Translations under genes and position numbers: made by a program
Assembly: GCF_000633455.1 (NCBI RefSeq)
Contig: NZ_AYMG01000008.1
Coordinates: 207,439 to 271,438, forward strand
DNA: 64,000 nt
Reading direction: 5' to 3'
DNA from: Pedobacter jeongneungensis
Lineage (GTDB): Bacteria; Bacteroidota; Bacteroidia; Sphingobacteriales; Sphingobacteriaceae
Shown: in pieces, positions 52,401 to 61,341 of the stretch
How positions within the stretch are numbered: the first letter of the stretch is position 1
Layout: the number at the start of each line of letters is the position of its first letter
Notes under the pieces: model-generated
The model's input: the letters and a program-made list of their open reading frames with translations, nothing else
Told to the model about the DNA's origin: nothing
Databases searched by the model: none

Positions 52401-54116
52401 GTCATTCCCGCGCAGGCGGGAACCTTAATGCAAACTAAAAACCTCGCTAAAGCATTAAGATTCCCAATCAAGTTGGGAATGACGATACGCGGCTAACTCA
52501 CGCGCCCGTCATTCCCGAGCAGGTGGGAACCTTAATGCAAACTAAAAACCTCGCTAAAGCATTAAGATTCCCAGTCGACCCGATAGCTATCGGGTTGGGA
52601 ATGACGATCGCGCCTTAACCCCTCATACGTCATTCCCGCGCAGGCTTGAAGCCCAATGTAACCTACAAATCAGCGAAAGCTTTAAGATTCCCAATCAAGC
52701 TGGGAATGACGATACGCGGCTAAACCCCTCGCCCGTCATTCCCGCGCAGGCGGGAATCCTAATGCAACCTACAAATCAGCGAAAGCTTTAAGATTCCCAA
52801 TCGAGTTGGGAATGACGATCGCGCCTAACCCACTCGCCCATCATTCCCGAGCAGGCGGGAATCCTAATGCAACCTACAAATCAGCAAAAGCTTTAAGATT
52901 CCCAATCGAGTTGGGAATAACGATACGCGGTTAACCCAATCGCCCGTCATTCCCGCGCAGGCGGGAATCCTAATACAAGCTACAAATCAGCGAAAGCTTT
53001 AAGATTCCCAATCAAGCTGGTAATGACGATACGCGGTTAACCCAATCGCCCGTCATTCCCGCGCAGGTGTGAACCTTAATGCAACCTACAAATCAGCAAA
53101 AGAATTAAGATTCCCAATCAAGTTGGGAATGACGATCGCGCCTAACCCAATCGCCCGTCATTCCCGCGCAGGCGGGAACCCTAATGCAATTTGCAAATCA
53201 GTGAAAGCATTAAGATTCCCAATCAAGTTGGGAATGACGATCGCGGCTAATCCAATCGCCCGTCATTCCCGCGCAGGCTCGAACCCTAATGCAACCTACA
53301 AATCAGCGAAAGCTTTAAGATTCCCAATCAAGTTGGGAATGACGATACTCGGCTAACCCAATCACCCATCATTCCCGAGCAGGTGGGAACCTTAATGCAA
53401 CCTACAAATCAGCGAAAGCGTTAAGATTCCCAATCGAGTTGGGATTGACGATCGCGGCTAACCCAATCGCCCGTCATTCCCGCGCAGGCGGGAATCCTAA
53501 TGCAACCTACAAATCAGCGAAAGCGTTAAGATTCCCAATCAACCCGATAGCTATCGGGTTGGGAATGACGATCGCGGCTAACCCAATCGCCCGTCATTCC
53601 CGCGCAGGCGGGAATCCTAATGCAACCTACAAATCAGCGAAAGCATTACGATTCCCAATCAAGTTGGGATTGACGATCGCGGCTAACCCACTCGCCCGTC
53701 ATTCCCGCGCAGGTGTGAACCTTAATGCAACCTACAAATCAGCGAAAGCCTTAAGATTCCCAATCAAGTTGGGAATGACGATCGCGGCTAACCCACTCAT
53801 ACGTCATTCCGCGCAGGTGGGAGCCCTAGTGCAACTTACAAATCAGCAAAAACTTTAAGATTCCCAATCAAGTTGGGAATGACGATACGCGGCTAACCCA
53901 ATCGCCCGTCATTCCCGCGCAGGTGGGAGCCCTAGTGCAACTTACAAATCAGCAAAAACTTTAAGATTCCCAATCAAGTTGGGAATGACGATCGCGGCTA
54001 ACCCAATCGCCCGTCATTCCCGCGCAGGCGGGAATCCTAATGCAACCTACAAATCAGCGAAAGCTTTAAGATTCCCAATCAAGTTGGGAATGACGATACG
54101 CGGCTAACCCACCAAC
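52401..54116. repeat. Array of sixteen 105-121-bp palindromic units
   Basis: Units begin at GTCATTCCCG at 52401, 52508, 52629, 52735, 52840, 52946, 53052, 53157, 53262, 53368, 53473, 53593, 53698, 53803, 53908 and 54013. Each has a left hairpin TTCCCgcgcaggcGGGAA, a middle CCTAATGCAACCTACAAATCA-type block and a right hairpin TTCCCAAtcaagTTGGGAA, and outer ends GTCATTCCC/GGGAATGAC pair. Two units carry an extra palindrome (52579-52594, 53541-53560). The left hairpin matches the ATTCCC-N8-GGGAAT design of Neisseria dRS3. The 1.9-kb gap 52248-54182 is nearly all array. Confidence 0.93.
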
Positions 54117-54182
54117 CCATAAAAAAGGTTCATAAAAATCAATTATCTTTATCGCCTCAGAACCATCCCACCAAACAATCAA

Positions 54183-57100
54183 ATGAACGCGTTAACGAGA
54201 ACCATTCTCCTGCTCCTCCTTATTTTTTCAACAGGGAACATCAGCGCGCAAAATTTAAAGTTTAAACACGTTAGTGTAGAAGACGGACTATCGAACAGTA
54301 CCATCGAATGTATTTTTCAAGATTATAGGGGTTTTATCTGGTTTGGCACACGAGATGGCTTGAACAAATATGATGGCAATCAAATCACCGTTTTTAAACA
54401 CAGCAAAAACGAAAACAGCATCAGCGATAATTTCATCAGGTGTATTTTTGAGGATAAAAACCACAACCTTTGGATCGGTACATCAGATGGGCTGAACAGG
54501 TTTAATGCCGAGAAAAATAATTTCACAATCTACAGATCCATAGACAAAAAAAACCAGACCAATAATATCATCACTTCGGTTAAAGAAACAACAAAGGGGA
54601 TTTGGATTGGCACATATGGTGGCGGACTTAACCTGCTTGACAAAACCACGAATACCTTTAAACGATATCCAGATCCATCTGATCAACCAAAAACCAGCCG
54701 AAAAGATTACATCAACGATTTATACTGCGATGCTGCAGAAAATGTCTGGATGGCTACTGATGCCGGCATTCATGTTCTAAACCTTAAATCAGGCAGCCTA
54801 AAAGCCATAAAAACATTAGAAAATGAAACCTTTAGGGTAATTAAAAAAGATCAAGATGGTTCATTTTGGTTTGGAACAGAAGAAAATGGTTTAATCCATT
54901 ACGATCCCAGCAAGAACATCGTTAAAACCTATCAACATCAGGAAAAAAACAGCAATAGTATTGGCAGTAATCTGGTGAGGGCTATTGTTTTCGATAAACA
55001 GAAGAACCTTTGGATAGGTAGTATAAATGGAGGTTTGAACCTCTTTAACCCCAAAACCGAAACATTTACACATTATCAGAATGAACCAGGCAACGCCCTT
55101 AGTTTATCGCAACGCACCGTTTCGGCGCTTTTTGTAGATCAGCAAGAAAATTTATGGATCGGCACTCACCGTGGAGGGGTAAATCTTTATAGTCCGCAGG
55201 CAGAAAAATTTAAACTGGTACGTCAGGAGCCTAATAAAAACAGTTTAAGTTATAATGATGTTAGGGCCTTTCATGAGGATAAAGCTGGCAATATCTATAT
55301 CGGAACCGATGGTGGCGGACTCGACATCTATAACAAAACAAGTAAAACCTTTATCCACCATCGCTATAACCCTTTTAATCCCAATAGCATCGGTGCAGAT
55401 GCCATTTTGGATATCACAGAGGTAAAAAACGGCATGTTACTGGTTGGTACATGGGCTGGCGGATTAAACATGATGCATAGCGATGATTCTTTTACCCGCT
55501 TTAATCACAGCGCTAATCCTAATTCTATTTCTTCGGATTATGTACAGAAAACCTTTGAAGACAGTAACGGAAACATCTGGATAGGCACTTACTACGGCGG
55601 ATTGAACCTTTTTGATGCACAGACTAAACAATTTAAACGCATTACAGAAGGGAAAAACGGCAGTAAATTAAGCGGAAATAACATTGTTGCCATTAATGAA
55701 GATCAATATAAAAACCTTTGGATTGGTACAGATGACGGTGGCTTGAACTGTTATAACCTCAATACTCAGGTATTTACGCATTATTTTATGGGTGATGGGA
55801 AAAAGCCCGACTTAAGGGTAATTTTTATCGACAGCAAAAGCAATTTATGGATTGGGCAGGCCGGACTTTACCGTTTTAACCGTACAAAGAACAAATTTGA
55901 GCTTTATACGACTAAAGCAGGCTTATCAACCGAGTTTATAAAAGGAATTACGGAGGATGACAAAGGCAATTTCTGGATCTCTACGGCCCATGGTCTTACC
56001 AGATTTAATCCTCAGCACGAAAATTTTAAAAAATACAATACCGGCGATGGTTTGCAGGGACTTGAATTTGAAACCAATGCGTACTTAAAAACACGGAGCG
56101 GAGAAATGTTTTTTGGAGGAATAAACGGTTTCAACTCTTTTTTTCCAGATGATATCCAAACCAATAAATTTATTCCACCCGTTTACCTCACGGAGTTTCA
56201 GATCTTTAATCAGAAAATCTCACCAAATACAGAAGGATCTACTCTAGAAAACGACATCAGTTATACCAAAGAAATCAAACTGGATTACGATCAGGCTTCG
56301 ATATCGTTCCGCTTTGCCAGTTTAAACTATGTATCAAATGAAAACAACAATTATGCTTATAAACTGGAGGGTGAGGATAAAGACTGGATTTTTGCAGGCC
56401 ATGTGAAGCAGGCATTTTACACTAATCTCGATCCCGGAACATACACTTTTAGGGTTAGGGCATCAAATAATGACAACGTTTGGAATACTACAGGAACAGC
56501 TTTAAAAATTACTATCTCTCCTCCTTTTTGGGCAACCTGGTGGTTCAGGCTAATCGTTATAGCAACTGCTTTATACTTAACCTATTTGGCACTCAGTTTT
56601 AAACGCAGATTGGAGATCAGAAAAATAGAGGAAGAAAAAAGAGAAGAAATCCACCAGACTCAACTGCAGTTTTTCACCAATATTTCGCATGAGTTCCGCA
56701 CTCCCCTTTCGTTAATATTGGGGCCGATTGAGCGCCTGTTGAAGGAAGATACACAAGAAAGTTTCCAAACATACTATAATACCATCCACCGTAATGCCAA
56801 CCGTTTACTGAGACTCATTAACGAATTAATGGATTTTAGAAAAACAGCATCAGGTGCTTTAAAACTTAATGTAGTAAACGGAAACCTGAATCTTTTTATT
56901 GATGAAGTAGCAGAAGAGTTTTCGGAGATGGCGGCTGAAAAATCGATCAGTTTTACGGTTGAAAAAGAAAATCTTCCAGCCGATATTTGGTTCGACAGAC
57001 AGGTGATCGAAAAAATCATCCTTAACCTGATTAATAACTCCATTAAATATACTAAAGCTGGTGGAACGCTTAAACTTCAGGTATTTACAGATCTGAGCGA

Positions 57101-58265
57101 TCGCAAACCGGCTTTCGAAAACCAATTACTGATTAAAAGTGATTATGAAGCCAATTCCTACATCTATTTCCGCGTAGTGGATAGTGGTATCGGAATTTCG
57201 AAAGATTCTATCCAGCATTTATTTGAGCGTTATTACCGGATCACCGAAACACATTTGGGCTCTGGCGTAGGTTTGGCTTTTGTAAAAAGCTTAACCATGT
57301 TACATAAAGGATTGATCCAGGTATCGAGCGAGCGGAATGAAGGAACAGAAATTATTATCGGTATTCCAGGCAATAAAGCAGATTATACGTTAAGCGAACA
57401 GTTTAGTCAAAACAATGAGCCTGGAGGAACCCGTTTAGAAAGCATCAGCTATCGATCAGAAACTGAAGTAACACAACCGGTTACTGAACAAACACCTGCA
57501 GATGCTACTACCAGTATTCTTATTGTAGATGATAACGAAGAATTAAGGGCATTTTTAAAAGATACTTTAAGCTCTTTTTATGCTATTTCAGAAGCTTCGG
57601 ATGGCCATTCAGGACTTGAGAAGGCTCGAACAGACCTCCCCGATCTGATTATTAGCGATGTAATGATGCCCGGCATGAACGGAACTGAGTTTTGCAGACG
57701 CATTAAGGAAGATATAGAAACCAGCCATATTCCATTTTTAATGCTCACGGCCAAAAATAGCATTGAAGCCGAAATTGAAGGGGCTGCTTCTGGTGCCGAT
57801 CTGTATTTCACTAAACCCATCAACACTAATCTATTGCTGCTCACCATCAAAAATATTTTTGAGCAGAGGCAAAAATTGAAAGAGCATTATCTAAAAAATA
57901 AGGATACTGAACCCAGGGCACTTGCCCATTCGGAAAAGGACAAAGCCTTTTTAACTAAGCTGCTTTCAATCATTGATGCCGAAATGATTAATCCTGAATT
58001 GGATATCGACTATTTATGCAAAGAAATCGGCATGAGCAGAACCAAACTTTACCAGAAAATAAAATCGATCACAGGTCAATCTATTGGGGAGTTTGTTAGA
58101 TCCGCAAGACTCAGAAAAGCGATAGAAATTATGAAAACCGAAGATGTACTTATGACAGAGGTAATGTACCGCATAGGTATACAAACACAATCGTACTTTA
58201 CAAAGGCTTTTAAAAAAGAATTTGGAGTAACGCCAACAGGCTACATGCAGAATTTAAAATCCTGA
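54183..58265 (+). CDS. Hybrid two-component system regulator (HTCS)
   Basis: A 1360-residue sensor-regulator. Residues 1-22 are a signal peptide. A periplasmic two-propeller sensor of repeated NLWIGT-GGLN units fills about 30-690, then a Y_Y_Y domain, a membrane helix (about 788-808) and a kinase with His836 (NISHEFRTPLS) and ATPase motifs (NLINNSIKYTKAGG, DSGIGISKDS, GSGVGLAFVK). The receiver has Asp1159 in IISDVMMPG; a C-terminal AraC-type HTH ends it (about 1255-1355). It senses an oligosaccharide and activates the neighbouring susCD operon. It is divergent from susC across the repeat array. Confidence 0.95.
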   Translation: MNALTRTILLLLLIFSTGNISAQNLKFKHVSVEDGLSNSTIECIFQDYRGFIWFGTRDGLNKYDGNQITVFKHSKNENSISDNFIRCIFEDKNHNLWIGTSDGLNRFNAEKNNFTIYRSIDKKNQTNNIITSVKETTKGIWIGTYGGGLNLLDKTTNTFKRYPDPSDQPKTSRKDYINDLYCDAAENVWMATDAGIHVLNLKSGSLKAIKTLENETFRVIKKDQDGSFWFGTEENGLIHYDPSKNIVKTYQHQEKNSNSIGSNLVRAIVFDKQKNLWIGSINGGLNLFNPKTETFTHYQNEPGNALSLSQRTVSALFVDQQENLWIGTHRGGVNLYSPQAEKFKLVRQEPNKNSLSYNDVRAFHEDKAGNIYIGTDGGGLDIYNKTSKTFIHHRYNPFNPNSIGADAILDITEVKNGMLLVGTWAGGLNMMHSDDSFTRFNHSANPNSISSDYVQKTFEDSNGNIWIGTYYGGLNLFDAQTKQFKRITEGKNGSKLSGNNIVAINEDQYKNLWIGTDDGGLNCYNLNTQVFTHYFMGDGKKPDLRVIFIDSKSNLWIGQAGLYRFNRTKNKFELYTTKAGLSTEFIKGITEDDKGNFWISTAHGLTRFNPQHENFKKYNTGDGLQGLEFETNAYLKTRSGEMFFGGINGFNSFFPDDIQTNKFIPPVYLTEFQIFNQKISPNTEGSTLENDISYTKEIKLDYDQASISFRFASLNYVSNENNNYAYKLEGEDKDWIFAGHVKQAFYTNLDPGTYTFRVRASNNDNVWNTTGTALKITISPPFWATWWFRLIVIATALYLTYLALSFKRRLEIRKIEEEKREEIHQTQLQFFTNISHEFRTPLSLILGPIERLLKEDTQESFQTYYNTIHRNANRLLRLINELMDFRKTASGALKLNVVNGNLNLFIDEVAEEFSEMAAEKSISFTVEKENLPADIWFDRQVIEKIILNLINNSIKYTKAGGTLKLQVFTDLSDRKPAFENQLLIKSDYEANSYIYFRVVDSGIGISKDSIQHLFERYYRITETHLGSGVGLAFVKSLTMLHKGLIQVSSERNEGTEIIIGIPGNKADYTLSEQFSQNNEPGGTRLESISYRSETEVTQPVTEQTPADATTSILIVDDNEELRAFLKDTLSSFYAISEASDGHSGLEKARTDLPDLIISDVMMPGMNGTEFCRRIKEDIETSHIPFLMLTAKNSIEAEIEGAASGADLYFTKPINTNLLLLTIKNIFEQRQKLKEHYLKNKDTEPRALAHSEKDKAFLTKLLSIIDAEMINPELDIDYLCKEIGMSRTKLYQKIKSITGQSIGEFVRSARLRKAIEIMKTEDVLMTEVMYRIGIQTQSYFTKAFKKEFGVTPTGYMQNLKS

Positions 58266-58284
58266 GATGGATTATTATAAATTC

Positions 58285-58308
58285 GTCACCCTGAGCGTAG
58301 TCGAAGGG
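58285..58308. repeat. Single GTCACCCTGAGC...TCGAAGG element
   Basis: The sequence GTCACCCTGAGCGTAGTCGA followed by AGGG is a dispersed intergenic motif seen again (as GTCATCCTGAGC) at 63908-63930. It has no coding frame and lies after the HTCS stop codon. Confidence 0.45.
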
Positions 58309-58380
58309 ACTATCTGTTCAGTACACTTAACCAAACCCTTTAGCATCTGAAACCTTATCTATAGGATCAAATAAAAGTAA

Positions 58381-58410
58381 AAAAGCCCTTCAATCCTGAG
58401 AGGGCTTTTT
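58381..58410 (+). terminator. Terminator after the HTCS gene
   Basis: AAAAGCCCT and AGGGCTTTT form a 9-bp stem with an 11-base loop ending in a T run. It lies 116 bases after the HTCS stop codon. The rest of 58266-58561 holds nothing else visible. Confidence 0.82.
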
Positions 58411-58561
58411 CATAGTCGTCTATCCCTATAAGTAGGAACCCAAAACTAAATAATGCGTTTAATATTTTTAGGGGTTGAATAAACTGAACAGAAAAAAATT
58501 TTGATTTAGTTCACACTCGTTTTTCTGGCTTTAAATGCTTTTAAACGACTAAAATCATCAG

Positions 58562-59452
58562 TTACTCTACTCCTTTTGCGTTTACCGGAATAACGTATAT
58601 CGATTTTGAAGCCGTGATAAATAGCATATTTCTATCCTTTCCACCGAAACAAATGTTACCACACCACTCTTCAGGCACATCAATATGGGCTATCTTTTCG
58701 CCATTTGGTTTGTAGATATTCACTCCTTTTCCAGTTACGTAAATATTTCCATTGCTATCTAAAGTCATCCCGTCAGAGTGCTGGTTAAGGATAAGCTGCC
58801 TTTCTGATAATTTGGCATCTGCGCCAATCGCATAACGGTAGGTTTTGTTTGCGCCCATATCGGCTACGTACAGGAATTTACCATCAGGCGTACCTACAAT
58901 GCCATTTGGTTTTACCACATCATCAGCCACAACAATGGCTTCTTTTTTACCCTTTGGAAGATAATATACTTTTTGTCCCTGAATTTCAGGTGATTTTCTG
59001 GTCCAGTAATCGCGTTGATAATATGGATCGGTAAAATAGATACCATCTTTATTATCCAACCAGATATCGTTTGGTCCGTTTACCTTTTTGCCTTCATAAT
59101 CACTGAAAAGCACTTTTATTTTTTTGCTTTTATTGATAGACCAGATTTGGTTATTTTCGTCGGCACAAACAATAAGGTTGCCTTTTTTATCAAAATAAGT
59201 ACCGTTTGCCCTTCCCGATTTATCCATATACAAACTCAGTTTGCCATCAATGTCATATTTCCAGATTTTATCATTAGGCTGATCCGTAAAAAAAACGTTC
59301 CCATTTTTATCAACCGATGCACCTTCTGTAAACTTAAATTGTGAAGAAATCAATTTTAAACTATCCTGAACAAAAAGATTTTGCGCGGCACTTTGCGCAA
59401 AAGAAGCCAAACTTAAGGCCGAAAAGGCCAGAGAGAAGAAATATTTTTTCAT
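58562..59452 (-). CDS. SMP-30/gluconolactonase-family secreted protein
   Basis: A 296-residue protein with a signal peptide (1-19, ending SFAQ). It is a six-bladed propeller of the SMP-30/LRE group, with FTEGASVDKNGNVFFTDQPND, KVNGPNDIWLDNKDGIYFTD, DVVKPNGIVGTPDGKFLYVADMG and HSDGMTLDSNGNIYV, which hold the metal-binding Glu, Asn and Asp residues. It should open a sugar lactone or similar ester. It lies near the galactan locus but on its own transcript, so a role in sugar oxidation is only a guess. Confidence 0.89.
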   Translation of the reverse strand: MKKYFFSLAFSALSLASFAQSAAQNLFVQDSLKLISSQFKFTEGASVDKNGNVFFTDQPNDKIWKYDIDGKLSLYMDKSGRANGTYFDKKGNLIVCADENNQIWSINKSKKIKVLFSDYEGKKVNGPNDIWLDNKDGIYFTDPYYQRDYWTRKSPEIQGQKVYYLPKGKKEAIVVADDVVKPNGIVGTPDGKFLYVADMGANKTYRYAIGADAKLSERQLILNQHSDGMTLDSNGNIYVTGKGVNIYKPNGEKIAHIDVPEEWCGNICFGGKDRNMLFITASKSIYVIPVNAKGVE

Positions 59453-59469
59453 TTGTGTTTTTTATTAAT

Positions 59470-59575
59470 GTTAGTCGGGATTTGCAATCCCGTCTATTCG
59501 AACCAAGGATTTAAAATCCTTTATTGGATTGCAAATTCACAACTCATACAGTCGAGATTACAAATCGCGACCAAC
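59470..59575. repeat. GTTAGTC three-hairpin element before the SMP-30 gene
   Basis: Opens GTTAGTCGGGATTtgcAATCCCG, then AAGGATTTaaAATCCTTT, then GAGATTacaAATC, and ends CGACCAAC. It has the same plan as 45188-45274, with mutated third hairpin. It separates the SMP-30 and ABC genes, both on the minus strand. Confidence 0.6.
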
Positions 59576-59580
59576 CTAAA

Positions 59581-61341
59581 TTAACTTACCCGTTTCCCTT
59601 TCAGTAACATATTCAGTGCATCGTTCAGTGTTCCTGCTTTTTGCACTTCACCTTCATTTACAAAATAAATTTCATCGGCGTTTTCGATGGTATTTAAACG
59701 GTGGGCAATAATCACCAGCGTGGTTTCTTTCGAAAGTTTGTTTAAAATACTGCCCAAAAGCTGTTCAGTGATGGTATCAATGTTTGCGGTAGCTTCATCC
59801 AAAATCAATAGTTCCGGATTCCGTAAAACCGCACGCATAAAAGCAATCAGTTGCTTCTGCCCTAAACTGATGCTATCAGATCCTGAAGTAATCTGTGTGT
59901 TTAGTCCCTCATCAAAAATAGCCAAAAGAGCATTCAGGTTGGCTTCTTCGATTATTTTTTCAAGCTCGGCATCGCTAACCTCTTTATATTGACTGTTACC
60001 ATATAAAATGTTTTCTTTTACAGTTCCGGTAAATAAAAATGGTTCTTGTAAAATGAAACCTATTTTTTGTGTCCTTTCTTCAGCAGAAAATGAACGGATG
60101 TCTTTTCCATTTAATAAAACGGTTCCCTTGGTGGCATCGTACAAACGGGAAATTAACGAAGCTGTTGTGGTTTTTCCGCCACCTGTCGGACCGATCAATG
60201 CATAAGTTTTACCCTTCTCGAACCTTAAATTGATGTTATGCAGGATTTCTTTACTATCATCATAAGAAAAGTGTACATTTTTGAATTCCAGCAAGGCATC
60301 AGAAGTAACCGTTTCATTCACTGCTATTTGTTTTAAATTACTCTCTAACGATAAGATTTGCGAAATCCTGTCCCAACTTGCCATGGCCACCTGAAAACTG
60401 GTCCAAAGTGCTGCTAACTGTCTTAATGGGTTATAAAAATTTGTCGTGTAAGAAATATAACTCACCAATAAACCCAGCGTAAAATTGCCTGTTGAAATTA
60501 AATGAATACCGAACAACAAGGTGATCAACTGGGCTACACTAGATAATAAGCCATAAACGGGTACAAATATATTATTGGCCAAACCTGCGCCAATTGCTGT
60601 TTTGTAGTTTTGATTATTTGCCTCGTCAAAACGTTTTCTAAAATAATCCCTGCGGTTAAAGGCAATAATCACTTTAAAATTATTGAGGCTTTCCTGGATT
60701 TCAGCACTCATTCCGCCCACACTTTTTAAGTTTTTAGCATTTTTTGCTTTTACCCAGGGCGATAATGCCACTGTAAAAAGTACAATAATCACGGCAGGCG
60801 CAAGTGTAGCGGCTCCTAATTCCAGGTTAATGGAAAGCAGGAAAATACCGGCCCCAATCATGGTTACAATACTGCCGATAAATTGCATTAACGACTGCGA
60901 GAAAAACTGGTTCAGTTTGTCCGTGTCGTTATTTACCCTCGAAATCAGATCACCTGCCTTATTCTGGTTAAAAAATGAAACCGGAAGTTCCTGTAATTTA
61001 TTAAATATCGCGTTACGTAAAGTATAAAGCATCCGCTGCCCTACACCACCCATTAACCTGGTTTGAGTATAACCAGTAGCCATGGCAATCATATACATCA
61101 CCAATAAGATACCGCCAAAAATAAGCACACCATGAAACTGTTTGGTGCGGATATAGGTATCAACCGTATGGCCTATCAATAACGGGCCTAAAAGCAATAA
61201 ACCAGAATTGACTAAAATGGCAATCAGTGCCAGCCACAGGTTTCGTCGTTCGGCAGAAATCAGTTTTAGCAGGCTTTTCAGCGCTTTATAAGTCGATTGC
61301 TTTTCCTGCTTGTTGCTGAGCTGGTTAAGATTGTAGTTCAT
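59581..61341 (-). CDS. ABC exporter half, canonical Walker B, altered signature
   Basis: A 586-residue half-transporter with six membrane helices (about 40-320) and an ATPase domain. Walker A is GPTGGGKTT, Walker B LLILDEATANID with the catalytic Glu, and the switch is IIAHRLNT. The signature is ISLGQKQ, not LSGGQ. Its start overlaps the upstream gene by 17 bases, and the two together form a heterodimer: this subunit's complete Walker B pairs with the partner's canonical LSGGQ. The frame reaches further upstream to 61380, but ATG 61341 is the likely start. Confidence 0.92.
   Translation of the reverse strand: MNYNLNQLSNKQEKQSTYKALKSLLKLISAERRNLWLALIAILVNSGLLLLGPLLIGHTVDTYIRTKQFHGVLIFGGILLVMYMIAMATGYTQTRLMGGVGQRMLYTLRNAIFNKLQELPVSFFNQNKAGDLISRVNNDTDKLNQFFSQSLMQFIGSIVTMIGAGIFLLSINLELGAATLAPAVIIVLFTVALSPWVKAKNAKNLKSVGGMSAEIQESLNNFKVIIAFNRRDYFRKRFDEANNQNYKTAIGAGLANNIFVPVYGLLSSVAQLITLLFGIHLISTGNFTLGLLVSYISYTTNFYNPLRQLAALWTSFQVAMASWDRISQILSLESNLKQIAVNETVTSDALLEFKNVHFSYDDSKEILHNINLRFEKGKTYALIGPTGGGKTTTASLISRLYDATKGTVLLNGKDIRSFSAEERTQKIGFILQEPFLFTGTVKENILYGNSQYKEVSDAELEKIIEEANLNALLAIFDEGLNTQITSGSDSISLGQKQLIAFMRAVLRNPELLILDEATANIDTITEQLLGSILNKLSKETTLVIIAHRLNTIENADEIYFVNEGEVQKAGTLNDALNMLLKGKRVS

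Noticed and set aside
53069..53858. Long plus-strand reading frames of 95 and 139 codons in the 105-bp array
   Set aside because: They are made entirely of the repeat (a 35-residue period, as 105 is a multiple of three) and have no start signals or protein-like conservation, so they are not genes.
58546..58553. CGACTAAA like the ECF -10 box
   Set aside because: No TGTAAGG lies 14 bases upstream, and it would point into the end of a minus-strand gene.
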